Below are positions 41,276-54,527 of a DNA stretch of 64,000 nt, piece by piece. The stretch lies in the NCBI GenBank assembly GCA_964019135.1, contig OZ025252.1, positions 7,332,823 through 7,396,822 on the forward strand. The letters are read 5' to 3'. The position numbers were made by a program, and so were the translations under genes. A model generated the notes under the pieces. The model saw only the letters and a list, made by a program, of their open reading frames with translations. It did not search any database and was not told the origin of the DNA. The first letter of the stretch is position 1. Each line of letters starts with the position of its first letter. The DNA comes from Arenicola marina (taxonomy: Eukaryota; Annelida; Polychaeta; Arenicolidae).

Positions 41276-42729
41276 GACAAACACGTGACAGAGAGAGCCA
41301 GGGACCAGTGAGGCAGACAAAGGTCACATCCCGGCAGAACCACGCGCCTTCCCCCTAATCCCCTTGGATGAAAAGATCTAGATGATTGGACTCGGTATGG
41401 ATAACAGGACGTATAATTGAGCGTCTTCTCCTTTTGGTAAAAAGTCCACAGCGGCAGCGGTTGCGTTGGGGACCGCGACAAGACCACAGATAGTGTCAAA
41501 GACAATTATCTAGAGCCGCCCTTGCCGACGCTGGTCGCGCGGGAAAAGCCCCAAGCAGACGACAAGGGCCAAATTACCGTAATACTCATCATTATCACCC
41601 CCGGCTACTAATTATTTTCAGATATCGAGTAAATGCATAGTGATTTATTCTCCCATGGCGGTGGACATTCAATATGTTTTGAGCCTTTGTTCCTGGAAAT
41701 TAGTTATTAGTTATGAAATAACCTGTCACAATGACTTCCTTGACGAGCCTATTACAAAGCTGCTCGCGGCGAACCGACGCCGGGAGCACCCCCACGGATG
41801 TTTGGACATCCACCCCCCACACCCCCACCCTCCCTTATTACACTCCTCACCCCCCCCCCGCCCTCGCCCCACGCCCCCCGGCGGCCCACTTTCAAAGCGG
41901 ACACGCCCTGTGGTGAGAGGCGTTCCATAACGCGCGCCTCCCCACAGAGGTCAGCTCGGCGGAAGTTACATGGCTCGTCATTAACGGGTGATCACTTCAG
42001 ATCTGAGCCGGGATTCGACGGTCGCCCTGACCCTCACGACCCCTCCTTCCACCTCTCACCCCCCCCCTCCCTCCCCCTTCTACCCCGCTCCGCCCCCCCC
42101 CCCCTCCCTCCCCCCTCCCTCGCGCTCTCCCTTTGTAGGAACTACTCGCATCAGCCAATTGCGTCGTCACCCGACTGCTAACAATCTTGTTGTTCGGTGG
42201 AGGCAAAAAGTTGGCGAAAAAATGCCCCCCCCCCCATCAACCCGTCCACCCAACAACCCTTTGAGCAATTACGAATTCACGGCTTGATTGGGACGGTAGA
42301 ATGTCTTTGTGCATTCGATTGAACTGGTTACCAGAGGCCGGTTTAACCAGTTACGGGAATCCGCATTATAGTAAGTTAAAGTCGATAGAAACACGACACG
42401 AAGTCAGATTCTCGAAGAACTGCGTCCGGTCAGGCAGTTCGAGACGCCAACGGTAGAGGGCGCATGTGTCACACTGATAAATGAGTCCTTTTAACCCGAC
42501 AGTTTGGGGTGAAACAAGAGCTAAATATCGTTCCATTATGTCGTAGCTGCTGCAATGTATTGTAAGGTGGTGTCTCTTAACTTCCACAGAGATTACGATG
42601 CATAGATGGAGGATTAAGATGTAATCGTACTGTGGTATATGTATTCAAGCTTGACACAGAGTAAAAAGAAATAAAGTCTATGTAGGGGTGAATCCCTCTT
42701 GATCGTTGTCCGCGTGGCGCCACTGATCC
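41276..42729. other. Intergenic stretch without a recognised gene
   Basis: Unique DNA with C-rich tracts at 41810-41885 and 42055-42120. Overlapping proline-rich open frames there are products of base composition. No gene recognised. Confidence 0.4.
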
Positions 42730-42737
42730 TGTGATGG

Positions 42738-42985
42738 AGTTCAGAACGCTTTAACCACTGTTGGTCATATCGCGTCAATGGGAGAAGGAAGGGAGGGTGG
42801 AGCCATGTCTCGTTGGGTAACACCCTACTCTTTGCGAAGAAGGACATGGGATCTTTATCTTGTGACCACACAGACATGGCCACAGCGGGGCGCGAACCAC
42901 CGATCCACGTGCCGTTAGGCTCTCAGGTGGCCAGAGCACTCAAGGCGAGTGCTCTAACCCACTGAGCTATCGAGGCGGCCCCTCG
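42738..42985 (-). mobile_element. tRNA-derived SINE, copy 3
   Basis: On the minus strand it shows the same tRNA-like head (GATAGCTCAGTGGG, GGTTCGCGCCCC) and body (GATCCCATGTCCTTCTTCGC) as copies 1 and 2. TGTGATGG occurs at 42730-42737 and 42986-42993, a likely target duplication. Confidence 0.88.
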
Positions 42986-42993
42986 TGTGATGG

Positions 42994-43976
42994 GGTCAGG
43001 ACCGAGAGAATGGCCAGCTACTATAGCTCTCGAACATACCTCCATAACCCTCAATAATTACAAGAGAAATGTGTCACAATGCATCATGTGATATGTCCCA
43101 ATAAATAGTAATATTTTGTATCGGATCATAAATATATATAAGAATATATAGCTGGATTTTTGACAGGGTATCTATGGTTGACAACGCCAAGAACGATTCC
43201 AACGCCCTATGAAGAGAGAGTTACTTTGTCCATCTGTGAAAGATCATAGGGCTGGTGATTCCAAAAGACCACTGTAAAATTGCTCATGTGGGGGCGGGGG
43301 GGGGGGGGTGGTCCATCTCTGCTTTGGCTAGTTTATCCGGAGATAATCATTTCTAGTTTAGAATCTTCATTTTATGTATCAATACAATTACAAATACGGA
43401 TTTTAAGGGTTTTTGTGATTAAATACAAAACCACATACCCCTCTAATACAATACCTCCAGATGCCCCCCCCCCCCCGCCCCGCCCCCGCCCCCACCCCCG
43501 ACATTTTTTCGAAGTTACGGGCCCCGGTGCCAACGTCCAGTTTTCGAACACTTTTCCGATATAGATAGCATCTTATGATACAGATATTTCAAATGCCATT
43601 GCAAATAAATACCAGCTATTTCCCTAGCCCGCTACCCCCCCCCCCCACCCCGCTCCCCCCCCCCTCTCTTCCCTCCTATCGTTAGATGATCGGTCCAGGG
43701 ATCTGTCTCCATGACCTTTAGCTTGCTCTATTACCCACATCCTGTGCAGTATTCGTCCATTGGAGGGTGGCGGCCCTGATCACCCGAGCGATCTTTAATC
43801 GCATCCAGAGGTGACGGCTTGTCGCGTCACTCATCCTCCAGCGCATGGCTTGTTTTTATTATAGCCTCGGACCCCGCCTGGTAACTCCTGACGTCACGGG
43901 GGAAGGCCGTTGCAATGCTGTGTCGCCGTAATAAACGTCATGGGTGGTAACTTTGTCCAAAACAAAAAAAAGGAAA
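42994..43976. other. Intergenic stretch with homopolymer tracts
   Basis: G- and C-rich runs lie at 43285-43310, 43463-43500 and 43633-43670. A CRE palindrome TGACGTCA is at 43890-43897. No gene recognised. Confidence 0.35.
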
Positions 43977-44027
43977 ATGGCCGCTGAATCTACGGCAAAT
44001 CGGCCGGGTCTGGGTCGACTTCGGTGG
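43977..44027 (+). other. Possible orphan first coding exon
   Basis: An ATG in strong context (GAAAATGGCC) opens 17 codons reading MAAESTANRPGLGRLRW and ends at a strong donor GG|gtgagt (44028). A CRE lies about 80 bp upstream. No downstream exon could be matched, so this may be chance. Confidence 0.2.
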
Positions 44028-44033
44028 GTGAGT

Positions 44034-44640
44034 TATCGTGCGCTACGGCGTCCCTACGTCACACCAGTTATGAGGCTATTAATAGCCATGTCACGTGTCC
44101 ATGTAAATCTACAGCGGTAACCCGCGGCGCGGGGATTCGGCGGGGGTGTGTGGAGGTGGGGGCGGTGGGAGGTCAGAGTGGCGTGGTGGGGGCTGTGGAG
44201 GGACAGGGTGGTGTGTGTGGGGACGGTGGGGGGACAGGGTGGTGTTGGTGGGGGCGGTGTGAGGGGAGTGTGGTGAGAGTTGAGGGTGCTTCGGGATGTT
44301 TGAGGACCGGGATGAGTCTAACGAGGGAAAGGGGGGAGATGAGGGGGGGGGGGGGTTGGGGTTACTAGAGGTGTGAGGCCACGAGCCGTAACTACAACTT
44401 GGCTGGTGTAGAAAAGTCGCCACCATCCCCTACCCCTCCTCCCTCTCGGTACCGCTGCCCCCCCCCCTCCACTCCACCCCCTTCCCGGCACCACGCCCGC
44501 GCATTTTCCCTTTCATCCCGAATCGTAACCCCCACACCACCCTCATCCCACACCCCCACCTCCCACACACCCCACTCCCCCCCCACCCCCACCCAACCTT
44601 CACCTCCACCCCCACCCGCACCCACACCCTCACCTTCACC
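44034..44640. other. Low-complexity G- and C-rich DNA
   Basis: GTGGGG-like runs (44140-44360) are followed by CCCCACC-like runs (44420-44640). Open frames here are composition artefacts. Confidence 0.6.
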
Positions 44641-44768
44641 CCACCCCCACCCACACCCACACCCCACCCACACCCCCACCCACATCCACAGCCACACCCA
44701 CACCCACACCCACACCCACACCCACACCCACACCCACACCCACACCCACACCCACACCCACACCCACA
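44641..44768. repeat. CCCACA hexanucleotide microsatellite
   Basis: Near-perfect ACACCC repeats follow a diverged C/A-rich lead-in. It is the same motif as the longer array at 50879-51247. Confidence 0.95.
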
Positions 44769-46211
44769 CAAGTATTCTCGTACCCCGCTCCCGTTTTCCC
44801 CGTCGGACAGCCTGGTACCTCTGCCCCGTGAACCCACGCAAACGGTATCCATCATAGTTAAGAGCGACGCCTAACGCGGGAGATGCCGCCCGGAATTCTG
44901 ATCGCGTTTGTGGTAAAACAAAATCTATCATCTCGACGCCGAAAAAACCCAGACGGGGACATGTTGGGTATTCCCTGCAGGGAAGGAATCGGGAGTGGGG
45001 GTGAGAGGGTGACGGGAGGGGGGCAGAAAAGAGGGAGAGACAGGAGCGGCGAGTCCCTCATTTCTTTCTTCGGATAAAAGCGACTCTTAACTTGCGTCAC
45101 TTCCGGTGCCATGACACCGCGTAGTAATACCTCAACTCAACCGCGAAAGTAGGTTTTGCCTGAGGTCGTAGGCCGCGCGCGCTGGGAGACAGCGTGGGTG
45201 GGTGTTGTAGGTGTATCCCGGGGGTGGCGCCCGCGGATAGGGCAGTCATGGTCAGTGATCACGAGAATGTATGGGAGGAGGGTTCTGGAAAGTTTATCCC
45301 TCTTTGGGATGCCCTAAACTTGCCCGGACCGCTTAGCCGTGCGTTGTATTTGTCGGGTCTACTGCGGCGGGGGCTGTCGCTGGGCGTGGCAGGGGGTGGT
45401 CCCCGGGGGGTGTCGGGGGTCCAGGGGGGTGTCACACCCCGTGCCAGGTCCCGCTGGCGGCTCGGCCGGAGTTAATTAGCGTCCGCTGTCCAGGTGTCCA
45501 GAACGCTGTCGTTCACCGGCCACATCAATCCAGATCCGCTGTCACATCCCGCGCTCAGCGCATAAGAAGATCCAGCGGCACCCTCTCCTGCTCCCCCCCC
45601 CCCCCCTCCCTCCCACCGTCTCCCCCCACTCCCCTTCTCTCCCCCCGCCAATCCGCTCGTCGGGAGGCTATAAAGATGCCCGCGCGACATGTGTGAAAAA
45701 TTAGTCTGGAGGCGGCGCGCTCGGGGGGCGGCCGCGCCGAAGTCTACGGTCCCGCCGAGCAAATTGCGCGGGAAACGGCGCTCGCACCGCAGCGCCGCCC
45801 GGCGGGGATCTCGGTACCAAGAACGCTTGGCCTCCCAGGTCGGACGACCACACAACGGGAGATCCCGGGTCAGACGGGACCACAAGTGATGGACGACAGG
45901 CCGTGGGTCTGTCTCAGCCTCCCTCACTCCCTGTCTGTCATCTTCACTCCCTATAGATACCCAGCTAGACTTCAGTCAATGTCCAAAGTCTTTGATTCTC
46001 AGGTCTTCATTCCGGCTTCATGATAATCCTTCATATCATTCACCGTAGCTTTACCCGGTCGTTTTGAGCGCTACCCCCCATCACTCCCCCCCCCCCCCCC
46101 CCGACCAATGCCCCTCCTCCTCACCATCCGTGTCGGGTGCAAAACTATCCCGATAACTTAAATGTCTGCCCTTAATTTCTACCCAACGTTACACAACCCC
46201 ACTCATCGGCA
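44769..46211. other. Intergenic stretch with a GC-rich, CpG-dense part
   Basis: From 45660 to 45890 the sequence is very GC- and CpG-rich, with a TATAAAG at 45669-45675 that could mark a promoter. The 66-codon frame at 45689-45889 begins too close to the TATA box to be a normal coding start and resembles no family. Nothing else was recognised. Confidence 0.3.
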
Positions 46212-46425
46212 GGGGCGAATCCGAGAATTTGAAAAGCCATTCGCGGGACATTTCAACTTGCGACCGTAGGGGGGTGGGGGGGGGGGGGGTCATTTCAACT
46301 TGCGATCGGGGGGGGGGGGCTCTGAAAATGTGTGACAGGGGGTCCACGCGGCCTCGGTTGGCAGTCTTCCTCAAAAAGGGGGGGGGGTCCGGACTTCCTG
46401 GACCCCCCCACCCCGGGATCCGCCC
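46212..46425. mobile_element. Short non-autonomous inverted-repeat element, copy C (GGATCCGCCC family)
   Basis: The ends are GGGGCGAATCC and GGATCCGCCC. Inside, ACATTTCAACTTGCGA-like segments are duplicated and G runs are long. GTCTTCCTCAAA and GGTCCGGAC are shared with copy A. No target duplication is visible. Confidence 0.5.
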
Positions 46426-49400
46426 TTGCATGGCCACGAAGACGTCCTTCCCACCAACCGTCTCTCTCCTGTAGCAACACATCTGTGCCAAACACCTGAC
46501 TGTAAAGTTTTGTGAGAGACAGATATCGATGGCAAACAGTGGATTGGGTGGCAAAGAGGGGTGAACAAAAAAACATTAGGATCAAGTAGTTCAATGACCG
46601 AATGAAGCTACCATTCATTGGATCAAGTTTATCAGGTTGATAACATGTGAAGCTTAAAGTGTACGCTTTGAATTACGAACACATTCCATTGTCCCAGGAG
46701 GTTTTTGGGCCCAAATTATTCTTGATGTACCCGAAAACCGCCCATATAAAGCACTAACGTTGTATTTAATGTAATTAATTTTCAAGAGTTTCTCCTGCGT
46801 ATTTTTTCCATCATCACAATAACCTAGTGCCCTACATAAAGAAAATCGTGCATTTACTAGCCAAGGGATAAGAAAATTACCACACAGTCCATTAACAGGC
46901 AGAAATAGATAATTTCTTTTTAGATGCGGTACGATCTCACATTTGATGACGATCACGCAGTTACTCTAATTGGTTTAATTGAGATGCCATGGTTTCTATG
47001 CGTTTGGCAGGCGATACTGCGAGTTAACACATAGCCCTGCACAGCCCATGATGCTCATCTAATTATACTGGCTTTTACACAACACAACACATGGACGTTT
47101 TCGACCGAGAAAAATTGAGGAGATTCTGTTTCGCTATTTTTGTCTGGCTTTTCAGGTAACGTCGGCAATGTATGAAGACAAGTAGACTAGCCCGGGAATG
47201 ATATTGATACCAAACACCTGTACGCCTATCACTTACACTGCAAAGATCGATACGAAAAAGAATGCTTCGTTTGCCTTTATACACTGTGTTGCTACAACTG
47301 CCACAAGAACATGTCGACGCCATTCATACAAGCCAACGTCTTCGCACGTACCTAAAACGATTTCCCCCGCCACCGCAGCCTGCCGCGTGAAACACAAAAG
47401 TCATTTGTCTCCATGCAGTCTGATGGAGACGAAGGGGGGGCGGGCAATCGAAATGGTAGCTTTATTTTCCATGGGATGGAAACTTTACACCTGGGGTATG
47501 ATATTCCCCGCCTTCTATTCCCCCTCACAGCTGTTATCGGAGGTGCAATTGACAATTGGCGCCAAGTGGTGTTGGTTTCAGCTTGGCGTGACTTCGCGCG
47601 ACGCGCCGGCCGCCTCGGAGCAGACGACACTGGTCAATGGAGGCAACTAAACGACGGAATTGGCGTCAGCGCGTAAATGATTAAGGGCGGTGTCGAGTGT
47701 CTCTCCCGTGCGTGGTCATCGCTCTAGATTAGGATCTGATATCAGAGCCGACGACATGGCTTGGGTGACCACCTATGATTACACACTAAAGTTAATGTGT
47801 TTTTTCCCCTCTGTCTCTCTCTCTCTCTCTATCTCTTTCTGAGTCCTTCTGCCGTGAAAGGTAGGGTGTGAATCCTGTGTCGCTGTCCTTGGGGATGACA
47901 TATGCACACTGGCGGTCGTTGGACCACGATGAGGTGATGCTGTTGTGGATAAAAAAAAAACCTTTCGCATTCTGTTGACGGAGACTTTTGCCAACCGCTG
48001 GCGAAATCGATTCCTTCTCCTACAGGGACGCCTGCCACGCGCGTGAGGGGAAATAAGTCTGCTTGATTAAAAGCAAGTGTGGCATCGGGGCGCCTCTGAC
48101 GGGCAAAGTCAGACGTGTTTTTAGGTGTCACGACCATGGCTGGCACAGTGATGCATTGAATGAGAGCGTATAGAACTTCATTTAATTTGAACGAACGTAC
48201 CGATATATTGGTGTTTTAGGCCACTTTTGTGCACACATGACTGTTGGTGACTCGTTCAGTCACCAATGCAAGTCGGGGTGACATTTGCATGGTGTTTGTA
48301 AATTGTGACCCCCCCCCCCTCCAACCTCAATCCTGCCCCCCCCCCCCCCTCGAATACAGTTTACGAGTTTTCATTATGTCATAATTCTCGTTTTATTCAA
48401 TATTGCTTCGATTTTTATGAATGTACATGGAGTTTAGGCCTATATTGGTAGCAATTTTATTTTATGTTATCTTATCAAGTCATACCTATTTAGTTTATTG
48501 TTTATTATTACCTACCCGCGCACCCAGCTCGATAAAATGGAGTAAATAATAGGGTTAGGTGATGTACAATGGTAAATAGTTAAGATAAGTGGGGCGGTGG
48601 AGGGGGGGGGGGGTGCTGGTGGAAGTTGGTGGGGTAGGGGGGAATCAGAGTTTCCTTGAAAATTGCAAGTCTCCGTCCCCTTAACTCAACTAATATCGGA
48701 TCGGCCTCAGCCTCTCCATAACGTGGTGATTTACTACAGTGCCATCCATGCAAAAATAATCCCTGAGTGTTGTCGAGGTTGTCATAAAAGAGTGAGAAGA
48801 GGTGTTTCGTCGATCCCCCTCAACGAGAACTGGCACCAGGCACAGGCTGGTTCCTTGCTGACTAATGACACTACTCTGACCTCTGTCGCTAGATGGCGCT
48901 GACCGTCAACGCCCTCTGGTGGCAGAGGGCAGACAGGACATCACTCAGATGCCTCGGAAAACGGCGGGACGAGGCGGGAACGGGGCGGGAACGGGGCGGG
49001 AGCGGGGCGGGAACGAGACCTGGTGGTGGTAAATTGGGAGGCGAAGGTGTGGAAAGGGAGGGCGGGGAAGCCAGGAGAGGAGAGAGGGAAAGTCGGGGGG
49101 TGACATGGGATGAGGAAGGTGCGTGGTGACGGCAACACATGGCAGTGATTATGATGTGTAACCGATGCTCAACCTCTCCATTAAGACGCTCGACCTCGCA
49201 TCAAGTCGGGCTCATAAACAGTGAATGATTAATGGGGAAAGGTAAGGTAGGAAGTGCTTTGTTCTTTTATATATCTAGTATGTACATATATATACATCTC
49301 TCTATTTATTTGTAATATATCACTTTATTGTACCTGTCAGCTCGGTGCAATAATGTATGGTAAACAGGAATGGATATGTTTTCGAAATAGAAGGGGTGTG

Positions 49401-50878
49401 GGGGCGTGGCCATTGATCTCAAGCGAGACTTAAAGGAAGGTAGGGTGAGTGACGAAAGAGGTGGGAATATGGGATGCGCGTGGTGGGGGGAAACCAAGTG
49501 AGACCGCCACAGGAGGAGGAGGGGGTGAGGGCAGGGGGGGTGAGGGGACGGAGGGTGAGGACAGGAGGTTAAGGGGATATTTTACTGTTACTGTGTCTAC
49601 ACGCCAGTAGCAATGTCAAGATTGATTTTTCTTAATATCGTTTCTTAGTCTACTGCTGGTCTACGCTTGAACAATACTTTATATCGTACCCTGGATAAGA
49701 TATAACGACCGAGGGTCACAGGTTGACAGAAATCTCACCCGAAATGATAATAGCCATAAACATTGAGACTGTGTGTTGTACATGCATCACGCAGACAAGC
49801 AGGGACCCAGCTTTCTCTGGCCGGGTCCCAATCAGGGGGACGGGGAGCCAGTTTGATCCTGGCTCCCGCGAAAACCTTGTACATTGCAGGTTTCCCATTG
49901 GATGGCGAGGCGGTTTAATTATGAAATATGTGCCGATCAAGCGGTTTGATTGGCTTATCATAGGCGGCGCCTTAGTGTCCGCAGCGAACGGCTGGGAACT
50001 GTGACCTTGGCGCCAGGGACGCTGGGAAACGCTGCCCACTCAGGTCCTAGGGGTCAAGTCAGCAGATAGTAGAACTGCACGTTCGCGCAAATTGTCACGT
50101 TTATGGAAAGACTATGTTGGGGAGAGAGAGAAGGAGGCTGGCGGGGTGGGAGGGGGGGGGGGGAGGTAGAGCGAAAGAGGGGGGGGGTAAAGGAAAGATA
50201 CAACATATATCATCGCTCTTCTTGACGATGAGGAGTAGTGAACATCGGCTCCAGCAGGGGGCGTCGGTGTGGATTAACGCAATCATTGTGTATTTGCAAG
50301 CGTAAAAAAACAACAACCCGAACACCAAGCTACAATGGAAAAATAACTGGCCAAGTCTATGAGAAAGCTATGCAGACCAGCGGGGGGAACGTCAGAGATT
50401 GGAAAGAGATGCAGATAGGAGCAGAGAAGGCTGGATTCTGTCTGCGGGAAAAGTGATAGAAACATTGTCACTTCCGAAGATTCTGTCACAATATCTGTGC
50501 GAGGACAAAAAGCCAAATCTCTATGGCTGCGATAATCGCCGCCTATAATTCCAGGGTGCGAGGGGGGCGAGCAACAGACCCTAACCCGCAAAGGGGGTGA
50601 AGGAAAGAAGGGGAGTGCTGGAGGGTCAGGACCAGAGGGCCAGGAAAGGATACTGAGGGCGGGAGGGTGAGGGAAGGAAATGGAGACAGTAGGGACAGGG
50701 TAGGATGGTGAGGGCTGGAGAGGGGGACGTTGGGGGGCACAAGGACGAGGGTAGAATGATGAGGTCACAGAATGGGGCTTATCGGGGGGGGGGGGCGTGT
50801 CAGACGAATGGAAGACCTAAATAAGATTAGTATTTTACCTATATGTATCCAACCTCACTTCAGACAATCCAGCTATTC
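46426..50878. other. Long intergenic stretch without a recognised gene
   Basis: Unique DNA with scattered simple tracts: a CT run at 47812-47833, C runs at 48310-48350, G-rich runs at 48600-48650, 48960-49110 and 49510-49570. Short open frames (for example 47198-47650 and 49723-50004) show no family resemblance and no matched splice sites. No RNA gene found. Confidence 0.35.
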
Positions 50879-51247
50879 ACATCCATACCCACACCCACAC
50901 CCACACCCACGCCCACACCCACACCCACACCCACACCCACACCCACACCCCACACCCACACCCACACCCACACCCACACCCACACCCACACCCACCCACA
51001 CCCACACCCACACCCACCCACACCCACACCCACACCCACACCCACACCCACACCCACACCCACCCACACCCACACCCACACCCACACCCACACCCACCCA
51101 CACCCCACACCACACCCACACCCACACCCACACCCACACCCACACCCACACCCACACCCACACCCACACCCACACCCACACCCACACCCACACCCACACC
51201 CACACCCACACCCACACCCACACCCACACCCACACCCACACCCACAC
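50879..51247. repeat. CCCACA hexanucleotide array
   Basis: About 370 bp of ACACCC repeats with occasional ACCCACCC phase slips in the left half and a pure right half. All six frames stay open because the unit is six bases, which creates spurious TPTPTP, HTHTHT and GVGVGV frames. Confidence 0.97.
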
Positions 51248-51656
51248 CTCGTGGAGCCTCCCCAGCACATCGGCCATGATGTACGTACGGGAGCGGTGTT
51301 TATTTTTAAGAGTTATCTTCCCCTCGGGAAAACCTCCCTGCGCGAACACGCTTCCCCCATAAGCCGCGCCTCGCCCTGTGTGATACGCTACCCGTACCCA
51401 TTCAATCAAACGTCATCATATTTGACGCTGTGCCGACGTCGGTCGACGCTAAAATAGGGAATCGGATCCGACGGGACGCAGCAAACGCCGCGCGTGGAAT
51501 AATACGGCACTGGAGGGGTGTGGGGTGGGGTGGGGAGTAGGGGGGGGGGTGGGAGTGAGGGGTCAGGGTGAGTGTGTGGGTTTGGGGGGGGAGGAGGGTG
51601 GAGAAGCCAGGGGAGTAGGGAAACAGGGTGGGGGTGGGCACGGGAGGGTGGAAAAG
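51248..51656. other. Unique sequence grading into a G-rich run at the gap
   Basis: No gene recognised. The last 140 bases before the gap are G-rich with many GGTGGGG blocks. Confidence 0.5.
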
Positions 51657-51856
51657 NNNNNNNNNNNNNNNNNNNNNNNNNNNNNNNNNNNNNNNNNNNN
51701 NNNNNNNNNNNNNNNNNNNNNNNNNNNNNNNNNNNNNNNNNNNNNNNNNNNNNNNNNNNNNNNNNNNNNNNNNNNNNNNNNNNNNNNNNNNNNNNNNNNN
51801 NNNNNNNNNNNNNNNNNNNNNNNNNNNNNNNNNNNNNNNNNNNNNNNNNNNNNNNN
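51657..51856. other. Assembly gap of 200 N
   Basis: Exactly 200 undetermined bases, a conventional scaffold-gap size, so the true length is unknown. G-rich sequence stands on both sides, suggesting read dropout in a G-rich tandem repeat. Confidence 0.99.
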
Positions 51857-52402
51857 GGGGGGGGTGAGAGGGAGGAGTGGAGATCTCATGCAAACGCCGG
51901 CATTGTCGCAATTGAAACAAAGATGCCGTGAAGTTAAATGCGTAAGGTGTTTGGATGGGGCGACGTCAGACTGATGAGAGACCGACTACGAGGCCGAGAA
52001 CGGGCTGCGGAAGGGGGTGACGGTGGGGGGGGGGGGTGGGGCAAGGGCAGTGTGCAGCAGAAGAGGATGGATGATGGGGGGAGGGGAGAGGTTGTCATCT
52101 ATGCTGCCTGCCAGGGATGGGGCTCAACAAATTACATCCGCTCGACAATTGTATCCTCGGGCTATGTGTGCTAGACTGGTTCCTCTGACCCCCGCCAGAC
52201 GACGCAGCGACTGCTGTCCATCGAGACAGCCTCGGCAGCTTTTATAAAAGCCCCCCCCCCCTCATCTCCCACCACCCCCAAGTCACCCCCGCTTTTTACA
52301 GAGATCTCTGGCCCTTCACCATCAGCCACACAGCGCGTCTGTAGATATAACGTCATCGTTTAATGTCGCTTTCCACTGTTACGGTACAGAGATATCGAGG
52401 AG
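51857..52402. other. Intergenic stretch without a recognised gene
   Basis: A short G-rich start, then unique sequence with a C run at 52252-52262. Nothing recognised. Confidence 0.4.
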
Positions 52403-52632
52403 GTGTGATATCTATGGGTGTGATATCTATGGGTGAGATACCTATGGGTGTGATATCTATGGGTGTGATATCTATGGGTGAGATATTAATGGGTATGAAG
52501 ACTGTGGGCTATGGTATTTGTGGGTATGATATTATTGGGTATTATATCTATGGGTCTGATATCCATGTGGTTTGATATTATTAGGTTTGACATTTATGGG
52601 TATGGCATTTATGGGTATGATATATCCATGGG
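52403..52632. repeat. 15-bp minisatellite, diverging to the right
   Basis: Units of GATATCTATGGGTGT are nearly perfect at the left and become more divergent to the right (GATATTATTGGGTAT, GGCATTTATGGGTAT). Confidence 0.93.
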
Positions 52633-54527
52633 CGAACTTCTGTCTGACGCCAATTCTATTCGATAAATGTCAATCTTTAAAATTCTGTTGAATACGATGG
52701 TTTGATATCTCATTATGGTATCATATGTTATGTATGCGGTTAGGTTTTAATGTAAGATTTTACCGCAAAGTAGAACATGTAATTAACAATAATTGCTGGT
52801 AATGTTAACGAACATGTGTGGGTCGATTTTTATTTCCACATAATTCTTTAGTTTTGAACAAAGCCTTTTCGATCTGATATCCAGACAGCCAGGCGTGCAG
52901 ATAGTCACCCTGTAACAATAACGTTACTGGCCTGGTTCCGGGACTTCACGGTTCATTCAGCCTTTTTAATGAGCAGGGTACCAGCTTGTGACGTCACAGG
53001 CTCCACACATCGAGCTTACAGGTGACGTCACCAATGCTCTGGAGCTAGCGGCTTCGGGTAGTCATCGAATAATGCGAAATGGTCATTTTGTTTGTACCAT
53101 TTCTGTAAAATATTGAACGCAGAACATTTCTATTTGCCATATGCGTTGTAATATTTCCAAAAAACAAAAACAACAAATGGAGGCGCTGGATATCGCACGC
53201 TATGGGGAGGTGACAGAGATTCTACTTGCCGTGTATTCGACACAACTGGGTTACCCGAGCAATCTCTATTCGGTGTGAATATGCACGGACTAAAAAACAG
53301 GATCGATTTAGGTCGACAAAACCCTTTCAGTGGGAGACTCCGGCCCCACGATGCGCGTCCAATCGACATCGCGGGACGGACACGTGAAGTGGCAGTTATT
53401 ACCTTATTATCGCCCACTCGGAATTGTCACCACTCACTTCCTATCAGCAAAAATCGAAGATCACCGAACAAGCTTCAGTTCTCAGCTTATCAAATTCGCA
53501 GCTGATCTGAAACGACACGAGTCCCGCACAAAATGACCGTGGCTTAATTCTATTGGTCCAAAAGAGGCGGCTTGACGGCGGTTGTCTCTTATTAGATTGG
53601 TTTATGCTCGGCCTCTCCCAAGACAGTGGCATTATCTTTGTCCGGAGCCAGATTCCTCGGCCAGCCACCACTAAAGTCGTGATGGCTGATGCCTAACGAA
53701 GTTATAGCTTGGCCTCTCTGTGTCGATGGCGGCAAGCCCGCCAAGCTGCTTCCCTGTACCCCCGCCCCCTCCTCCCCCGCCCCTCCTCTCCTCCCTTTCC
53801 TTTCCTTCTTCCCTGTGTGTCCCATATCCCACACCCCTTAGATCCACCCCCCCCACCACCCAATATCCCACTCTCTTTCCTTCTTCCCGCCTTATTCCTT
53901 TTGAACAACGTGCCACCCACTCCCCCCACCCCACCCCCTCCTCTGCCTCGTTCTTCTTGGTCTTGCCGACACTACTGCCATCTGCCATCTATCCCTATCT
54001 GTGCATCTCTGCCTCCCCCCCCCACCTTCCCCCACCCCACCCCCCTATCACCCCGGCTACCATCAATTCCTCCACAAGCCTTCTCTCCCCATTCGCCCAC
54101 CCCTCCACCCCAAAGCACCCTTCCCCCGCCCCCTCTCCCCCTTCATCCCCCTCCCTCCATCCCCTACCCCCCCCCCTCCCCTGCCCCCGCCCCGGTATCA
54201 GCGCCGAAGATCGCCGTGGCCGTACGTCGCGGGGAAAATAATGAACCCATTTGCCGCGCCAGCAAGGCACATTCACCGCCCGACGCCAGCCGACAGAGGC
54301 GCCGCGGCGCGGGGGAAAATTGAATTATTTTCATATCGGGACTTAAACAGCTCGCCGTTACAAAGTACGACCTTCTGCACTCTCGTCGGCACCGGGCGAG
54401 AACAGGCGAGAACGGGAAACCCTGGCGCCAGAAGAGAGGCAGCGGCACCAGCCAGGGCAGTCTCCATAAAGCGCCCTCTGGCGAGACAACAGCCACGTTT
54501 TCTTCCCGTGATAGCTAGGAGTGTGGG
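52633..54527. other. Intergenic stretch without a recognised gene
   Basis: It contains two CRE palindromes, TGACGTCA near 52989 and 53022, within about 35 bp, and C-rich tracts at 53755-53960 and 54010-54200. Proline-rich open frames there reflect composition. No exons recognised. Confidence 0.35.

Noticed and set aside
45689-45889. 66-codon arginine-rich protein after a TATA box
   Set aside because: The ATG is only about 14 bases after the TATA box, upstream of the expected start of transcription, and the composition follows the GC-rich DNA.
50843-51457. Threonine-proline and histidine-threonine repeat proteins
   Set aside because: Hexanucleotide CCCACA repeats keep every frame open.
51402-51974. 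Open frames running through 51657-51856
   Set aside because: They cross 200 undetermined bases, so the continuity is not real.
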